Positions 25,070 to 32,580 of a stretch of 50,365 nucleotides of DNA are shown one piece after another. Within the stretch, counting starts at the first letter, position 1. Each line of letters starts with the position of its first letter. The DNA is from Candidatus Fermentibacterota bacterium (GTDB lineage: Bacteria > Fermentibacterota > Fermentibacteria > Fermentibacterales > JCC-6). Position numbers and translations under genes: made by a program. The stretch spans positions 1 through 50,365 of the forward strand of contig JAUWSQ010000015.1 of assembly GCA_030609965.1 (NCBI GenBank), in the 5' to 3' direction. The notes under the pieces are model-generated. The model searched no databases, was not told where the DNA came from, and worked only from the letters and a program-made list of their open reading frames with translations.

Positions 25070-26509
25070 ATGCCGGATTTAAGGCTTAATCAGAACCTTC
25101 GAATGGTCCAGACCCAGAAACTTGCACTTACACAGAAGATAAGACAGGCTCTCGAGATCCTTCAGGTTCCCTCTATGGACCTGGAGAATCTTATCAAACA
25201 GGAACTTCAGGACAATCCCCTTCTTGAGCAGCAGGGACCTGAGATCAAGGGAGAGAGCGAGAAGACTGAAATCGATGAAACCCGCGAAAGTGAAGATTCG
25301 TGGGATGATGAACCCTCAAGAAGCGACAGCAAGGAGGATGATACCCTGGACATTCTCAAAAAGCTGGATGAGCATTCAGGGGACAGTTATACGGGATCCT
25401 ATCGAGGTGATGAAGACCCATGGATGCCTGAACCCCCAAGTGAACCAACGCTTTACGAGTATCTTCTTACTCAGGTCTGGTCTCTTATGCTTCCTGATGA
25501 TCTGGAGGAAGCTGTCATATATGTGGTCTATTCACTAAACAGGCATGGGCTGCTTGCCCTGCCTGACCAGGAACTGCAGTCAACCTGGGAAGGTGATCCC
25601 GATCTCCTTCCTGAAGCTCTAGAGATTGTTCGGGCTCTGGAGCCTACAGGTGTAGGTTCGATGAGTGCCAGCGGCGCACTTGAAAAGCAGCTGGATAAGC
25701 TGGGATACGATCATGACAGTCTTGAATACCGGATCGTATCTGAGCATTTCAGTGAACTCGCCGAAAGAAAGATCAAAGCTATCGCAGCAGCCGAAAGAGT
25801 ATCACCCCGCAAGGTTCAGGAAGCAATTGACAGGATATCCGTTCTTAAACCCTGGCCGGGCAACGAATTTTCATCTTCGACAAATGCCGCTGTAATTCCT
25901 GATATTATTATTTTCAAGATAGATGACCATTTCGAGGCGATTTTGAATGACAACAGGTTCCCGCACCTGATGATTTCAACATGGAACAGACGTATCCTTG
26001 AATCCCCCAGCACCTCACCTAAGGAGAAGGAATACGTTAAGAGGAAGTTTCAGAAGGCTTCATGGTTTATAAAGGCCATAAGGCAGCGTCAGGAAACTGT
26101 GAGAAGAATAGGTGAGTTCCTGGCAGAGTATCAGAGTGACTTTTTCGAGCATGGAATAGAGGGATTGCGGCCCCTTACTCTGCAGATGGTGGCCGATGCC
26201 CTTGGATATAACCAGTCCACGATCAGCAGAGCTATCAATGGCAAGTACGTTCAGTCTCCGGGTGGAATTCACGAGATGAGATTCTTCTTCAGCAGGGGTC
26301 TCCCAGGTGACGGAGGGGATATATCCAGCAGAACAGCCAAGGATGAATTGAGGAAACTCATAGGGTCTGAGGAAAAGACCAGACCTCTGTCCGATGCAAA
26401 GCTTGTTCAGGCCCTCGAAGCGGCAGGAATTAAAGTGAAGAGGCGGACAGTCGCGAATTACAGGGCTGAAATGAATATACCTTCTGCAAGTAAACGGAAG
26501 AGATACTGA
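25070..26509 (+). CDS. rpoN: RNA polymerase sigma-54 factor
   Basis: The 479-residue protein has the three sigma-54 regions. Region I starts LRLNQNLRMVQTQKLALTQ and continues QALEILQVPSMDLENLIKQEL. An acidic region II covers about 60-115. The core-binding domain begins near 120 (EPTLYEYLLTQVW). The helix-turn-helix QMVADALGYNQSTISRAINGKYVQ is near 375-400, and the RpoN box is RRTVANYR near 458-465. The classic box has AKYR, so one conserved Lys is Asn here. ATG 25070 follows the lptB stop by one base; an upstream in-frame ATG at 25013 lies inside lptB. No enhancer-binding activator is encoded in the window. The lptB-rpoN order is widespread in diderms. Confidence 0.95.
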   Translation: MPDLRLNQNLRMVQTQKLALTQKIRQALEILQVPSMDLENLIKQELQDNPLLEQQGPEIKGESEKTEIDETRESEDSWDDEPSRSDSKEDDTLDILKKLDEHSGDSYTGSYRGDEDPWMPEPPSEPTLYEYLLTQVWSLMLPDDLEEAVIYVVYSLNRHGLLALPDQELQSTWEGDPDLLPEALEIVRALEPTGVGSMSASGALEKQLDKLGYDHDSLEYRIVSEHFSELAERKIKAIAAAERVSPRKVQEAIDRISVLKPWPGNEFSSSTNAAVIPDIIIFKIDDHFEAILNDNRFPHLMISTWNRRILESPSTSPKEKEYVKRKFQKASWFIKAIRQRQETVRRIGEFLAEYQSDFFEHGIEGLRPLTLQMVADALGYNQSTISRAINGKYVQSPGGIHEMRFFFSRGLPGDGGDISSRTAKDELRKLIGSEEKTRPLSDAKLVQALEAAGIKVKRRTVANYRAEMNIPSASKRKRY

Positions 26510-26530
26510 TCGTCATGAAAGGCGGTACCG

Positions 26531-27022
26531 ATGGACAAACCTGGAATTGAACTGGTAAGACTTGATTATCCTGAAGGTTGTAACATCATCCTGGGGCAGT
26601 CTCATTTCATTAAAACTGTTGAAGATCTATATGAGGCAGTATCCGGCACAGTTCCGGGAGCCCGTTTCGGGCTTGCGTTTTCGGAGGCATCCGGTCCGAG
26701 ACTTGTCAGAAGTGACGGCACAGATCTCGAACTGAGATCGATCGCAGAGAAGAACCTCCTCAAGCTCAAATGCGGTCACGTATTCATGATCGTACTCAGT
26801 GGAGTATTCCCCATACAGATTCTGAATCAGGTTAAAGCTGTCCCCGAGGTTTGCAGGATCTTCTGCGCTACCGCGAATCCTGTGCAGGTTATAGTTGGAA
26901 GTTCGGATCAGGGAGGCGGCATAATGGGTGTAATTGATGGAGAACCCCCCTTTGCCGTTGAGATAGAAGAAGACATCGAGAACCGCATAGAGCTTCTTAA
27001 AAGGATAGGGTACAAAAGATAG
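26531..27022 (+). CDS. Adenosine-specific kinase family protein
   Basis: The 163-residue protein matches the family named adenosine-specific kinase after a Pyrobaculum member (Pfam PF04008). Conserved stretches are RFGLAFSEASGPRLVR, CGHVFMIVLSGVFPI, VKAVPEVCRIFCATANPVQV and GGGIMGVIDGEPP. The family was described mostly from archaea and thermophiles but occurs in several uncultured bacterial phyla. Its physiological role is unclear, and kinase activity for this copy is inference. It follows rpoN by 21 bases with AAAGGCGGT before the ATG, so it probably rides on the lpt-rpoN transcript. Confidence 0.9.
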   Translation: MDKPGIELVRLDYPEGCNIILGQSHFIKTVEDLYEAVSGTVPGARFGLAFSEASGPRLVRSDGTDLELRSIAEKNLLKLKCGHVFMIVLSGVFPIQILNQVKAVPEVCRIFCATANPVQVIVGSSDQGGGIMGVIDGEPPFAVEIEEDIENRIELLKRIGYKR

Positions 27023-27103
27023 CAATCCGAATATCCAGGAGAAAACTAATGGGAGATCAAGAGGCTTCCGGAGGAGTCTTATACATCGGAAAGAGAGAAT
27101 CGT

Positions 27104-27691
27104 ATGAGTACGATATACTTCATACTACTGCTTATTCAGGGGACTGGGAACTTTCCTCCCGAATCAGCCGATGCCATTACCGCCATTGACTCCATCGTTG
27201 CCCAGATAGAGTCCACGGATCTTGGCCAAAGGCATTTTCTGGCGACCAGCCCCAGCTTTCAGGGGGTGGGCTACTCAACAGGAGAGGTCATCCTGTACGA
27301 GAATCGCCTGACCGAGATAGTTGATGAAATGCTGATTGAAACGGATCTCCTGTATCTGATGAAATGCTCGTACTCCTGCGGGGCGGACTTCCTTATTACG
27401 GCATATTACTATTTCGACACAGAAGGAAGCCTCGTTATGTGCATTTCTACCTGGGAGGATATACGCGAAAACGAGCCTGTTTGCGAAGACTGCTTCTATT
27501 TCTCAGGTGATGAGGTTCTGGTGTGTTCTTACGATGGCTCCCCCTTGACCATGCCTTCGGAGATTGACCGGGACAGGGGATACGCGAGAATGGAACATGC
27601 TGAGTATATAAAGGCAGAAGTTACCGGAATTGCACTAACCAGGCCTCCGATATTCATGGAACAGTTTACTTCCGTTTACGGAGTTGATTAG
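27104..27691 (+). CDS. Exported protein of unknown function
   Basis: I do not recognise a family for this 195-residue protein. A short signal-like N-terminus (STIYFILLLIQGTGNF) is followed by a mixed domain containing HFLATSPSFQGVGYS, a strand GEVILYENRLTEIVDEML, and four cysteines in two nearby pairs (MKCSYSC and VCEDC) that could form disulfides in the periplasm. The protein ends VYGVD. AGAGAG lies upstream of ATG 27104. It comes 81 bases after the adenosine-specific kinase gene and converges with the SGNH gene, with 17 bases between their stops. The cysteines and signal suggest an envelope location; function unknown. Confidence 0.7.
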   Translation: MSTIYFILLLIQGTGNFPPESADAITAIDSIVAQIESTDLGQRHFLATSPSFQGVGYSTGEVILYENRLTEIVDEMLIETDLLYLMKCSYSCGADFLITAYYYFDTEGSLVMCISTWEDIRENEPVCEDCFYFSGDEVLVCSYDGSPLTMPSEIDRDRGYARMEHAEYIKAEVTGIALTRPPIFMEQFTSVYGVD

Positions 27692-27708
27692 CTCTTAACC
27701 GGGAAATA

Positions 27709-29091
27709 TCAATTACCAGATATGCCTGTGTTATTCGAAAGAAGATAATCCGCTTCTGATAACAGATCGAGAATTCGTCCTGCAATCATCTCATTGGCAC
27801 CTGCTGTGACATGTGACCCGGAATAGTCGATGTACACTTCACCCTCAATTCCATCAAAGATGCTTCTGAATGAGAAGTATCGAGTCGAATCAGCAATTGA
27901 ATCTTCAAACAGATCATAGCTTGCTACAAGCAACTCTCTGAATGCAGGATCTGCTCCCCAGAGGAAAAATGGATCTTCAACATCAATGAATTCATTTTCA
28001 CGATCCGTCAGTGTTTTACTTCCACTCCAGATAGTAGGCTGCCATACAATCATGTAATCGAATCCGTAGGAATCAGAAAGCGCTTCTACAACATTGCAGT
28101 TACCATAGTAGATACTGACAGTTTCCGAAGTGAGCGAATCACAGTCAATCCCCATTGTTGAGTAAGTGGGGATTTCAAGCGTTTTTTCGGGTAGAATTCC
28201 CTTTGCCTGAAGCGATGTGATGAGAAGCCATGTATTTGTTTTAGTTATAAGAATTTTCCATACCGGCATGATTCCCAGAGCCTCATCTGTACCCTCAATC
28301 CTTCCCGCAATCGATTCCAGCGAAGCGTGAACTCCGGCAATACCACTCTCGAAACTGCAGCACACATCGTTGAAACCATCATAGAATATTACCAGATCAG
28401 GTATATTGCCGTTTCTGAGCTGCAGCATCAGTTCGATCAGCTCCTGTGTGGAGGAATAGCCTATTTGAGCCAGATTGTATACTGCTACTGGTCGGTCAAT
28501 CAAACCCCTCAAATCCCTCTGCAGATACGTCGCGATCGTCCTTGAATCAGATACTCCTGTACCCCACATCGCTGAACCACCAAGCACAAAGACTTTAAAT
28601 GCATCCGGATCGCGCGAAGCCCCAGGAGTTAACCGGTAGCCATCTTCACTGATGGTAATCGAATCACAATTCAAGAGGGTGTGAGCTCTCCATACAACAA
28701 AAGGCGCGTAACAACCGCATACCACCCTACCCCCAAGCTCATCCAGATGACCCTCCTCGATTTTCCTGGCTCTGATATTGAATTGATCGGAATCGATCAC
28801 CTTAACAACTGCAAGTGATATAAATTCGACTATAACCACAGCGATTACGATATTGAGGAGAATCCTGGCCGTACCTGTGTAAAACATGGGAAATCGGCGC
28901 CCCAGAAACCCGCTGATCACCAGAATGATACCCGCAACAGCGAAGTAGATCTGATTCATGCTCAAGCCAGCGCTGACGCTTAATCCAATTATATTTGAGA
29001 GCACTGAAGCCAATAAAAGCATACAACCTGATGAGATAGCGATAATTCTTATGACTCTGACAGCTGGATCACTCAGTTTATTATTGTCCAT
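27709..29091 (-). CDS. Membrane-anchored SGNH/GDSL-type hydrolase-like protein
   Basis: The 460-residue protein has three N-terminal transmembrane helices (about 14-36, 47-64, 74-98) and then a large extracytoplasmic domain. The domain carries the SGNH blocks: KVFVLGGSAMWGTG (block I, Ser nucleophile), YNLAQIGYSS (block II-like Gly), FYDGFNDV (block III, Asn) and YIDYSGSHVTAGANEMIA (block V, Asp-x-x-His). Such proteins act as esterases or O-acetyl transferases/hydrolases on cell-surface glycans or lipids. It is transcribed alone, with AGGAAAA before the ATG. It sits downstream of the putative ceramide reductase gene on the same strand, separated by 108 bases and probably its own promoter. Confidence 0.85.
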   Translation of the reverse strand: MDNNKLSDPAVRVIRIIAISSGCMLLLASVLSNIIGLSVSAGLSMNQIYFAVAGIILVISGFLGRRFPMFYTGTARILLNIVIAVVIVEFISLAVVKVIDSDQFNIRARKIEEGHLDELGGRVVCGCYAPFVVWRAHTLLNCDSITISEDGYRLTPGASRDPDAFKVFVLGGSAMWGTGVSDSRTIATYLQRDLRGLIDRPVAVYNLAQIGYSSTQELIELMLQLRNGNIPDLVIFYDGFNDVCCSFESGIAGVHASLESIAGRIEGTDEALGIMPVWKILITKTNTWLLITSLQAKGILPEKTLEIPTYSTMGIDCDSLTSETVSIYYGNCNVVEALSDSYGFDYMIVWQPTIWSGSKTLTDRENEFIDVEDPFFLWGADPAFRELLVASYDLFEDSIADSTRYFSFRSIFDGIEGEVYIDYSGSHVTAGANEMIAGRILDLLSEADYLLSNNTGISGN

Positions 29092-29151
29092 TAGATTTTC
29101 CTGTTCGTGAAGTTGCTTCTGGAATAACCGATATCCTTTATTGAAGTACTG

Positions 29152-29180
29152 AATTTAGTTGACTTGATAGAGTATCACAA
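29152..29180 (-). promoter_or_regulatory. Candidate sigma-70 promoter for the SGNH gene
   Basis: On the minus strand TTGTGA and TAAATT are separated by 17 bases and lie about 60-90 bases before the SGNH start. Each hexamer matches consensus at four positions. Context and spacing are the support. Confidence 0.3.
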
Positions 29181-29199
29181 TACCCGGGCTGAATTTCAG

Positions 29200-30132
29200 T
29201 CAGCTGTTTCTGCGTACCCACAGAAACGTTTTTTTCATGGCTTCTTCAACTGGAATTGCCGGTTCCCATCCCGTGAGTCTGTATGTCAGCCCTTCCTCCT
29301 GGGGCCATTCCCTTGCCAGCAGTTCCCGGCATTTATCCCTGCAGAAGAAAGGTGTTCTTCCTGTAAGGGAAGCCAGAGCTTCCGACATGAATCCAGCAGT
29401 ATGTACAAGGACCGGGGGTATCCGCACATGTTGTATTCTCCGTCCGGAGGCTTTTTCAAGTATTTTATGAAAATCCTTCCAGGAGAATAACTTCCCATAG
29501 GATGGTTCGAGAGTTTTGCCAGCGGTATCTGGATAATCGGGAAGTTCTGTTATCAGCCTGGCAAGGTCCCGGACATAAACAAGATTGAATCCCCCGCTGT
29601 TTATCCAGGGAGAAAAGAAAATCCCTCTCAGAGCCAGTTTCATAACAGGGAAAGACGCGGGATCACGGGAACCGAATATGGCGGGAGGACGTACGATAAC
29701 CCAGTTCTCCGTATCCCTGACAGCAAATTCACCCAGCAGCTTGCTTCTGCCGTAGTCGGTTACAGGCCCGGTTCCGAAAGGTCCCGATGCAGCCTGGCTC
29801 GAGATATAGATGAAGAGAGCTTTCTGCGCGTACTTATCTCTTGCGATCAGCAGGTTTTTTGTAACAAGAGCGTTAGCTCTGTCGAACTCCTCCTGGCTTG
29901 CAGCACTTGTTGCACCGGCGGCATGGATTACTAAATCGGCGCCGCCAAAGTCCTCAGCCATGGAATCCGGGTTCATGAAGTCCACGCGCGAGATTCTACA
30001 TTTATCGGGCAGGTTCGAAAGCGATGAAGATTGCCGGAGAAGGGCATGAACCAGTATTCCTTTTTCCAGCAGTATGTCTATAATATGACTTCCGAGAAAA
30101 CCTGAAGCACCGGTGAGAATTATTTTATTCAT
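29200..30132 (-). CDS. Extended SDR NAD(P)-dependent reductase/epimerase, CerR-like candidate
   Basis: The 310-residue protein has a Rossmann fold: IILTGASGFLGSHI binds the dinucleotide, and VIHAAGATS, YISSQAASGP and DYGRSKLLGE (Y127, K131) form the short-chain dehydrogenase active site. The C-terminal half has the substrate domain, including FNLVYVRDLARL and GRTPFFCRDKCRELLA. Such proteins are annotated as NAD-dependent epimerases. One characterised bacterial branch (CerR of Caulobacter) reduces 3-keto ceramide. That role is suggested here only because the divergent neighbours are an Spt-like enzyme and a GNAT-like protein. Other substrates, such as nucleotide sugars or sterols, cannot be excluded. 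Confidence 0.88.
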   Translation of the reverse strand: MNKIILTGASGFLGSHIIDILLEKGILVHALLRQSSSLSNLPDKCRISRVDFMNPDSMAEDFGGADLVIHAAGATSAASQEEFDRANALVTKNLLIARDKYAQKALFIYISSQAASGPFGTGPVTDYGRSKLLGEFAVRDTENWVIVRPPAIFGSRDPASFPVMKLALRGIFFSPWINSGGFNLVYVRDLARLITELPDYPDTAGKTLEPSYGKLFSWKDFHKILEKASGRRIQHVRIPPVLVHTAGFMSEALASLTGRTPFFCRDKCRELLAREWPQEEGLTYRLTGWEPAIPVEEAMKKTFLWVRRNS

Positions 30133-30157
30133 ATTTGCCGGAATCCGTTAACTTTTG

Positions 30158-30185
30158 AATGTATACTGATTAATTTCCTTCGCAA
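30158..30185 (-). promoter_or_regulatory. Candidate promoter for the SDR gene in the divergent region
   Basis: Minus-strand TTGCGA and TACATT are spaced by 16 bases, 26 bases before the SDR ATG. The 89-base divergent region must also hold the promoter of the Spt-like gene, for which I find no convincing hexamer pair. Confidence 0.3.
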
Positions 30186-30221
30186 TGCTACATATTGATT
30201 CAACCAATGACAAGGTGTAAT

Positions 30222-31415
30222 ATGAATAACACACCCAACGATGTATTTCAGAAATGCTTCGAATACGAAAGACTTGAACAGGTTATGGAATCTGGTCTCT
30301 ACCCGTATTTCATTCCCCTCAGCGGGCATGTCGGAGCTGAGATGGAGATTGATGGGCACAGCATAATCATGCTGGGTTCCAACAACTACCTGGGGCTTAC
30401 CGATCATCCCAAAATTATGGAGAAGGCTAAGGAAGCCATAGACAAGTACGGTACCGGTTGTACCGGCAGCAGATTCCTCAACGGAACCCTTGACCTTCAT
30501 ATAGAACTTGAGGAAAAACTCGCTAAATTTCTGAACAAGGAAATGGCTATCACTTTCAGTACAGGGTTTCAGGCCAATCTTGGTGTCATATCAACTATTG
30601 CGGGTCGAAACGATATTATCTACCTGGACAGACTGAATCATGCCTCAATAATCGATGGAGCCAGGATGAGTTATGCCAGGAATCTCAAGTACAGGCACAA
30701 CGATCATGAGCATCTTCGATATTTACTGGAGAATAACAGAGAGAATCCTGGTGTAATAGTCACCGACGGCGTTTTCAGCATGGAGGGAGACCTGGCCGAT
30801 ATTCCAGGATTGGTAGAGATCAGCAGGGAATTCGGAGTCAGGCTTATTATTGATGATGCGCATGGTGTTGGAGCGATGGGTGCTACGGGCAGGGGAACCG
30901 CTGAGCATTTCGGGTGTCATGATGAAGTTGACCTGCTTGTAGGTACTTTCAGTAAATCATTTGCATGCATCGGGGGCTTCGCAGCCGGACCCGCCAGAGT
31001 TCTGGATTTCATCAAGCATACCGCCAGGACCATGATATTCTCAGCCAGTCTCCCTCCTGCCGCGGTGGCAACTGTGATAGCCGCACTGGATATTCTGGAG
31101 AATGAACCGGAACTCATCGCGAATTCCCACAGGGCGGCTGAGAGAGCCAGGCAGGGACTTGCGTCTCTGGGGTTCAATGTTGGAAATTCTGAAGCCCCGA
31201 TAATCCCGATCATAGTGGGTGACGAAGTGCAGACACTTATGTTCTGGAAGAAGCTCTTCCTGGAAGGTGTCTTCACCAATCCCGTTGTGAGCCCCGCTGT
31301 TGCAAGCGGGGCCGAGTTGCTGCGAACAAGCTATATGGCGACCCATACGGATGATATGATAGACCGGTCTCTGAACATTTTCGAAAAGTGCGGCAGGGAA
31401 CTCGGTATTATTTAA
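30222..31415 (+). CDS. spt: Serine palmitoyltransferase-like alpha-oxoamine synthase
   Basis: A 397-residue PLP enzyme of the alpha-oxoamine synthase family, which joins an amino acid to an acyl thioester with loss of CO2. LGSNNYLGLTDHPK, GTGCTGSRFLNGTLDLH, DRLNHASI, IDDAHGVGAMG and GTFSKSFACIGGF (PLP Lys K245) are all present. The C-terminal SYMATHT motif is typical of bacterial serine palmitoyltransferases, whereas glycine C-acetyltransferase and 8-amino-7-oxononanoate synthase have AAH-type variants there. No biotin or threonine-degradation genes are nearby. ATG 30222 has AAGGTG four bases upstream. It is followed after 13 bases by a GNAT-like gene. Family identity is certain; the Spt assignment is probable. 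Confidence 0.85.
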   Translation: MNNTPNDVFQKCFEYERLEQVMESGLYPYFIPLSGHVGAEMEIDGHSIIMLGSNNYLGLTDHPKIMEKAKEAIDKYGTGCTGSRFLNGTLDLHIELEEKLAKFLNKEMAITFSTGFQANLGVISTIAGRNDIIYLDRLNHASIIDGARMSYARNLKYRHNDHEHLRYLLENNRENPGVIVTDGVFSMEGDLADIPGLVEISREFGVRLIIDDAHGVGAMGATGRGTAEHFGCHDEVDLLVGTFSKSFACIGGFAAGPARVLDFIKHTARTMIFSASLPPAAVATVIAALDILENEPELIANSHRAAERARQGLASLGFNVGNSEAPIIPIIVGDEVQTLMFWKKLFLEGVFTNPVVSPAVASGAELLRTSYMATHTDDMIDRSLNIFEKCGRELGII

Positions 31416-31428
31416 TTCTGGAGGTTCA

Positions 31429-32553
31429 ATGCCCTTTTCAATCGAACGGGTAGATAGCAGGGGTCAGCTTCGAGAGTTCATTGATCTTCCTTTCAGGCTG
31501 TACAAAGATGATCCTTACTGGGTACCCCCGGTGAAGTACTTCCAGAAGGAGCTTTTTGACAAGCAGAAACATCCTTTCCATGAGCACAGTGATGTATCGA
31601 TATTCCTTGCCAGAAATGGGGAAGGAAAGCCTGCAGGCCGCATCGTATCCATTGTTAATCATGTTCACAACGACTACCATGATGAAAAAACAGGCTTCTT
31701 CGGATTTCTTGAGGGAGAGAAGGACGAAGAGCTTTTCAGGCTTCTTCTGACAACCGCTGAAGAAGAACTGAGGGCAGCCGGCATGGCTGAAGTAAGAGGG
31801 CCGATGAATTTCTCCACCAACGAAGAGTGCGGATTGCTGATTAAGGGATTCGATTCATGCCCTCTGATTATGATGACCTACAATCCGACCTGGTATGAAG
31901 ATATGCTTGAGGGAGCAGGTTACGGGAAGCTTAAGGATCTCTTTGCGTACTATCTTGATTCTGATATTCTGGATTATTCGAGGATATCCAGGGTTGCGAA
32001 TCTTGTATTGAAAAGAACAGATGCGGTCATCAGAAATATTTCCGTGAAACACATTCACAGAGAAGTCCCGATTATCATGGAAATATACAATGAATGCTGG
32101 CAGGATAACTGGGGATTTGTTCCTATGACTCAGCGGGAAATGGATATGATGGCGGATGAACTCAAATTGATAATGATCCCTCAGCTTGCCCCCCTGGTTG
32201 AGATAAACGGAGAGCCTGTCGCGTTCGCTATTTCACTTCCCGATGCTAACCAGGCTTTTAAAAAGGCTGGAGGAAGTCTGATAAAGGCTGTGCTGGCTCT
32301 GAAAGTACCCTTGTTCAGAACGCGAATCAACCAGGTGAGAGTGATGCTGCTGGGAGTTAAAAAGGCATATCGGGGACGTGGTCTCGAAGCTCTTCTGATT
32401 GACAGGGTGATCAAATCCAGTATTGAGATGGGAATGGGAAGAGGAGAACTGTCATGGATACTGGAAGATAACATGCCGATGAGAAAGATACTCGAGAATG
32501 ACCTGCATGCTGATCCATATCGAATCTACAGGATATACCAGAAAAACATCTGA
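31429..32553 (+). CDS. GNAT-superfamily protein, candidate bacterial ceramide synthase
   Basis: The 374-residue protein opens with LPFRLYKDDPYWVPPVK, shared with a broad family that includes E. coli YghO. The C-terminal half carries a GNAT acyl-CoA binding loop, KAYRGRGLEALLIDRVI (about residues 311-327), preceded by the strand VRVMLLGV. A conserved MNFSTNEECGLLIKGFD segment lies near residue 125. The linkage with an Spt-like gene (13-base gap, GGAGG before its ATG) and a divergent SDR matches the genes known to make ceramide in Caulobacter, where the N-acyltransferase step is carried out by a GNAT-like protein. Substrate is inferred from context only; a general N-acyltransferase is the safe call. 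Confidence 0.82.
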   Translation: MPFSIERVDSRGQLREFIDLPFRLYKDDPYWVPPVKYFQKELFDKQKHPFHEHSDVSIFLARNGEGKPAGRIVSIVNHVHNDYHDEKTGFFGFLEGEKDEELFRLLLTTAEEELRAAGMAEVRGPMNFSTNEECGLLIKGFDSCPLIMMTYNPTWYEDMLEGAGYGKLKDLFAYYLDSDILDYSRISRVANLVLKRTDAVIRNISVKHIHREVPIIMEIYNECWQDNWGFVPMTQREMDMMADELKLIMIPQLAPLVEINGEPVAFAISLPDANQAFKKAGGSLIKAVLALKVPLFRTRINQVRVMLLGVKKAYRGRGLEALLIDRVIKSSIEMGMGRGELSWILEDNMPMRKILENDLHADPYRIYRIYQKNI

Positions 32554-32580
32554 TCAGGACGCACTCCTGGAAGGACTGGA

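Noticed and set aside
27049..27186. Small frame starting at ATG 27049 with AGGAG upstream
   Set aside because: It overlaps the exported-protein gene out of frame, is only 45 codons long and shows no family likeness; a leader role is possible but unsupported.
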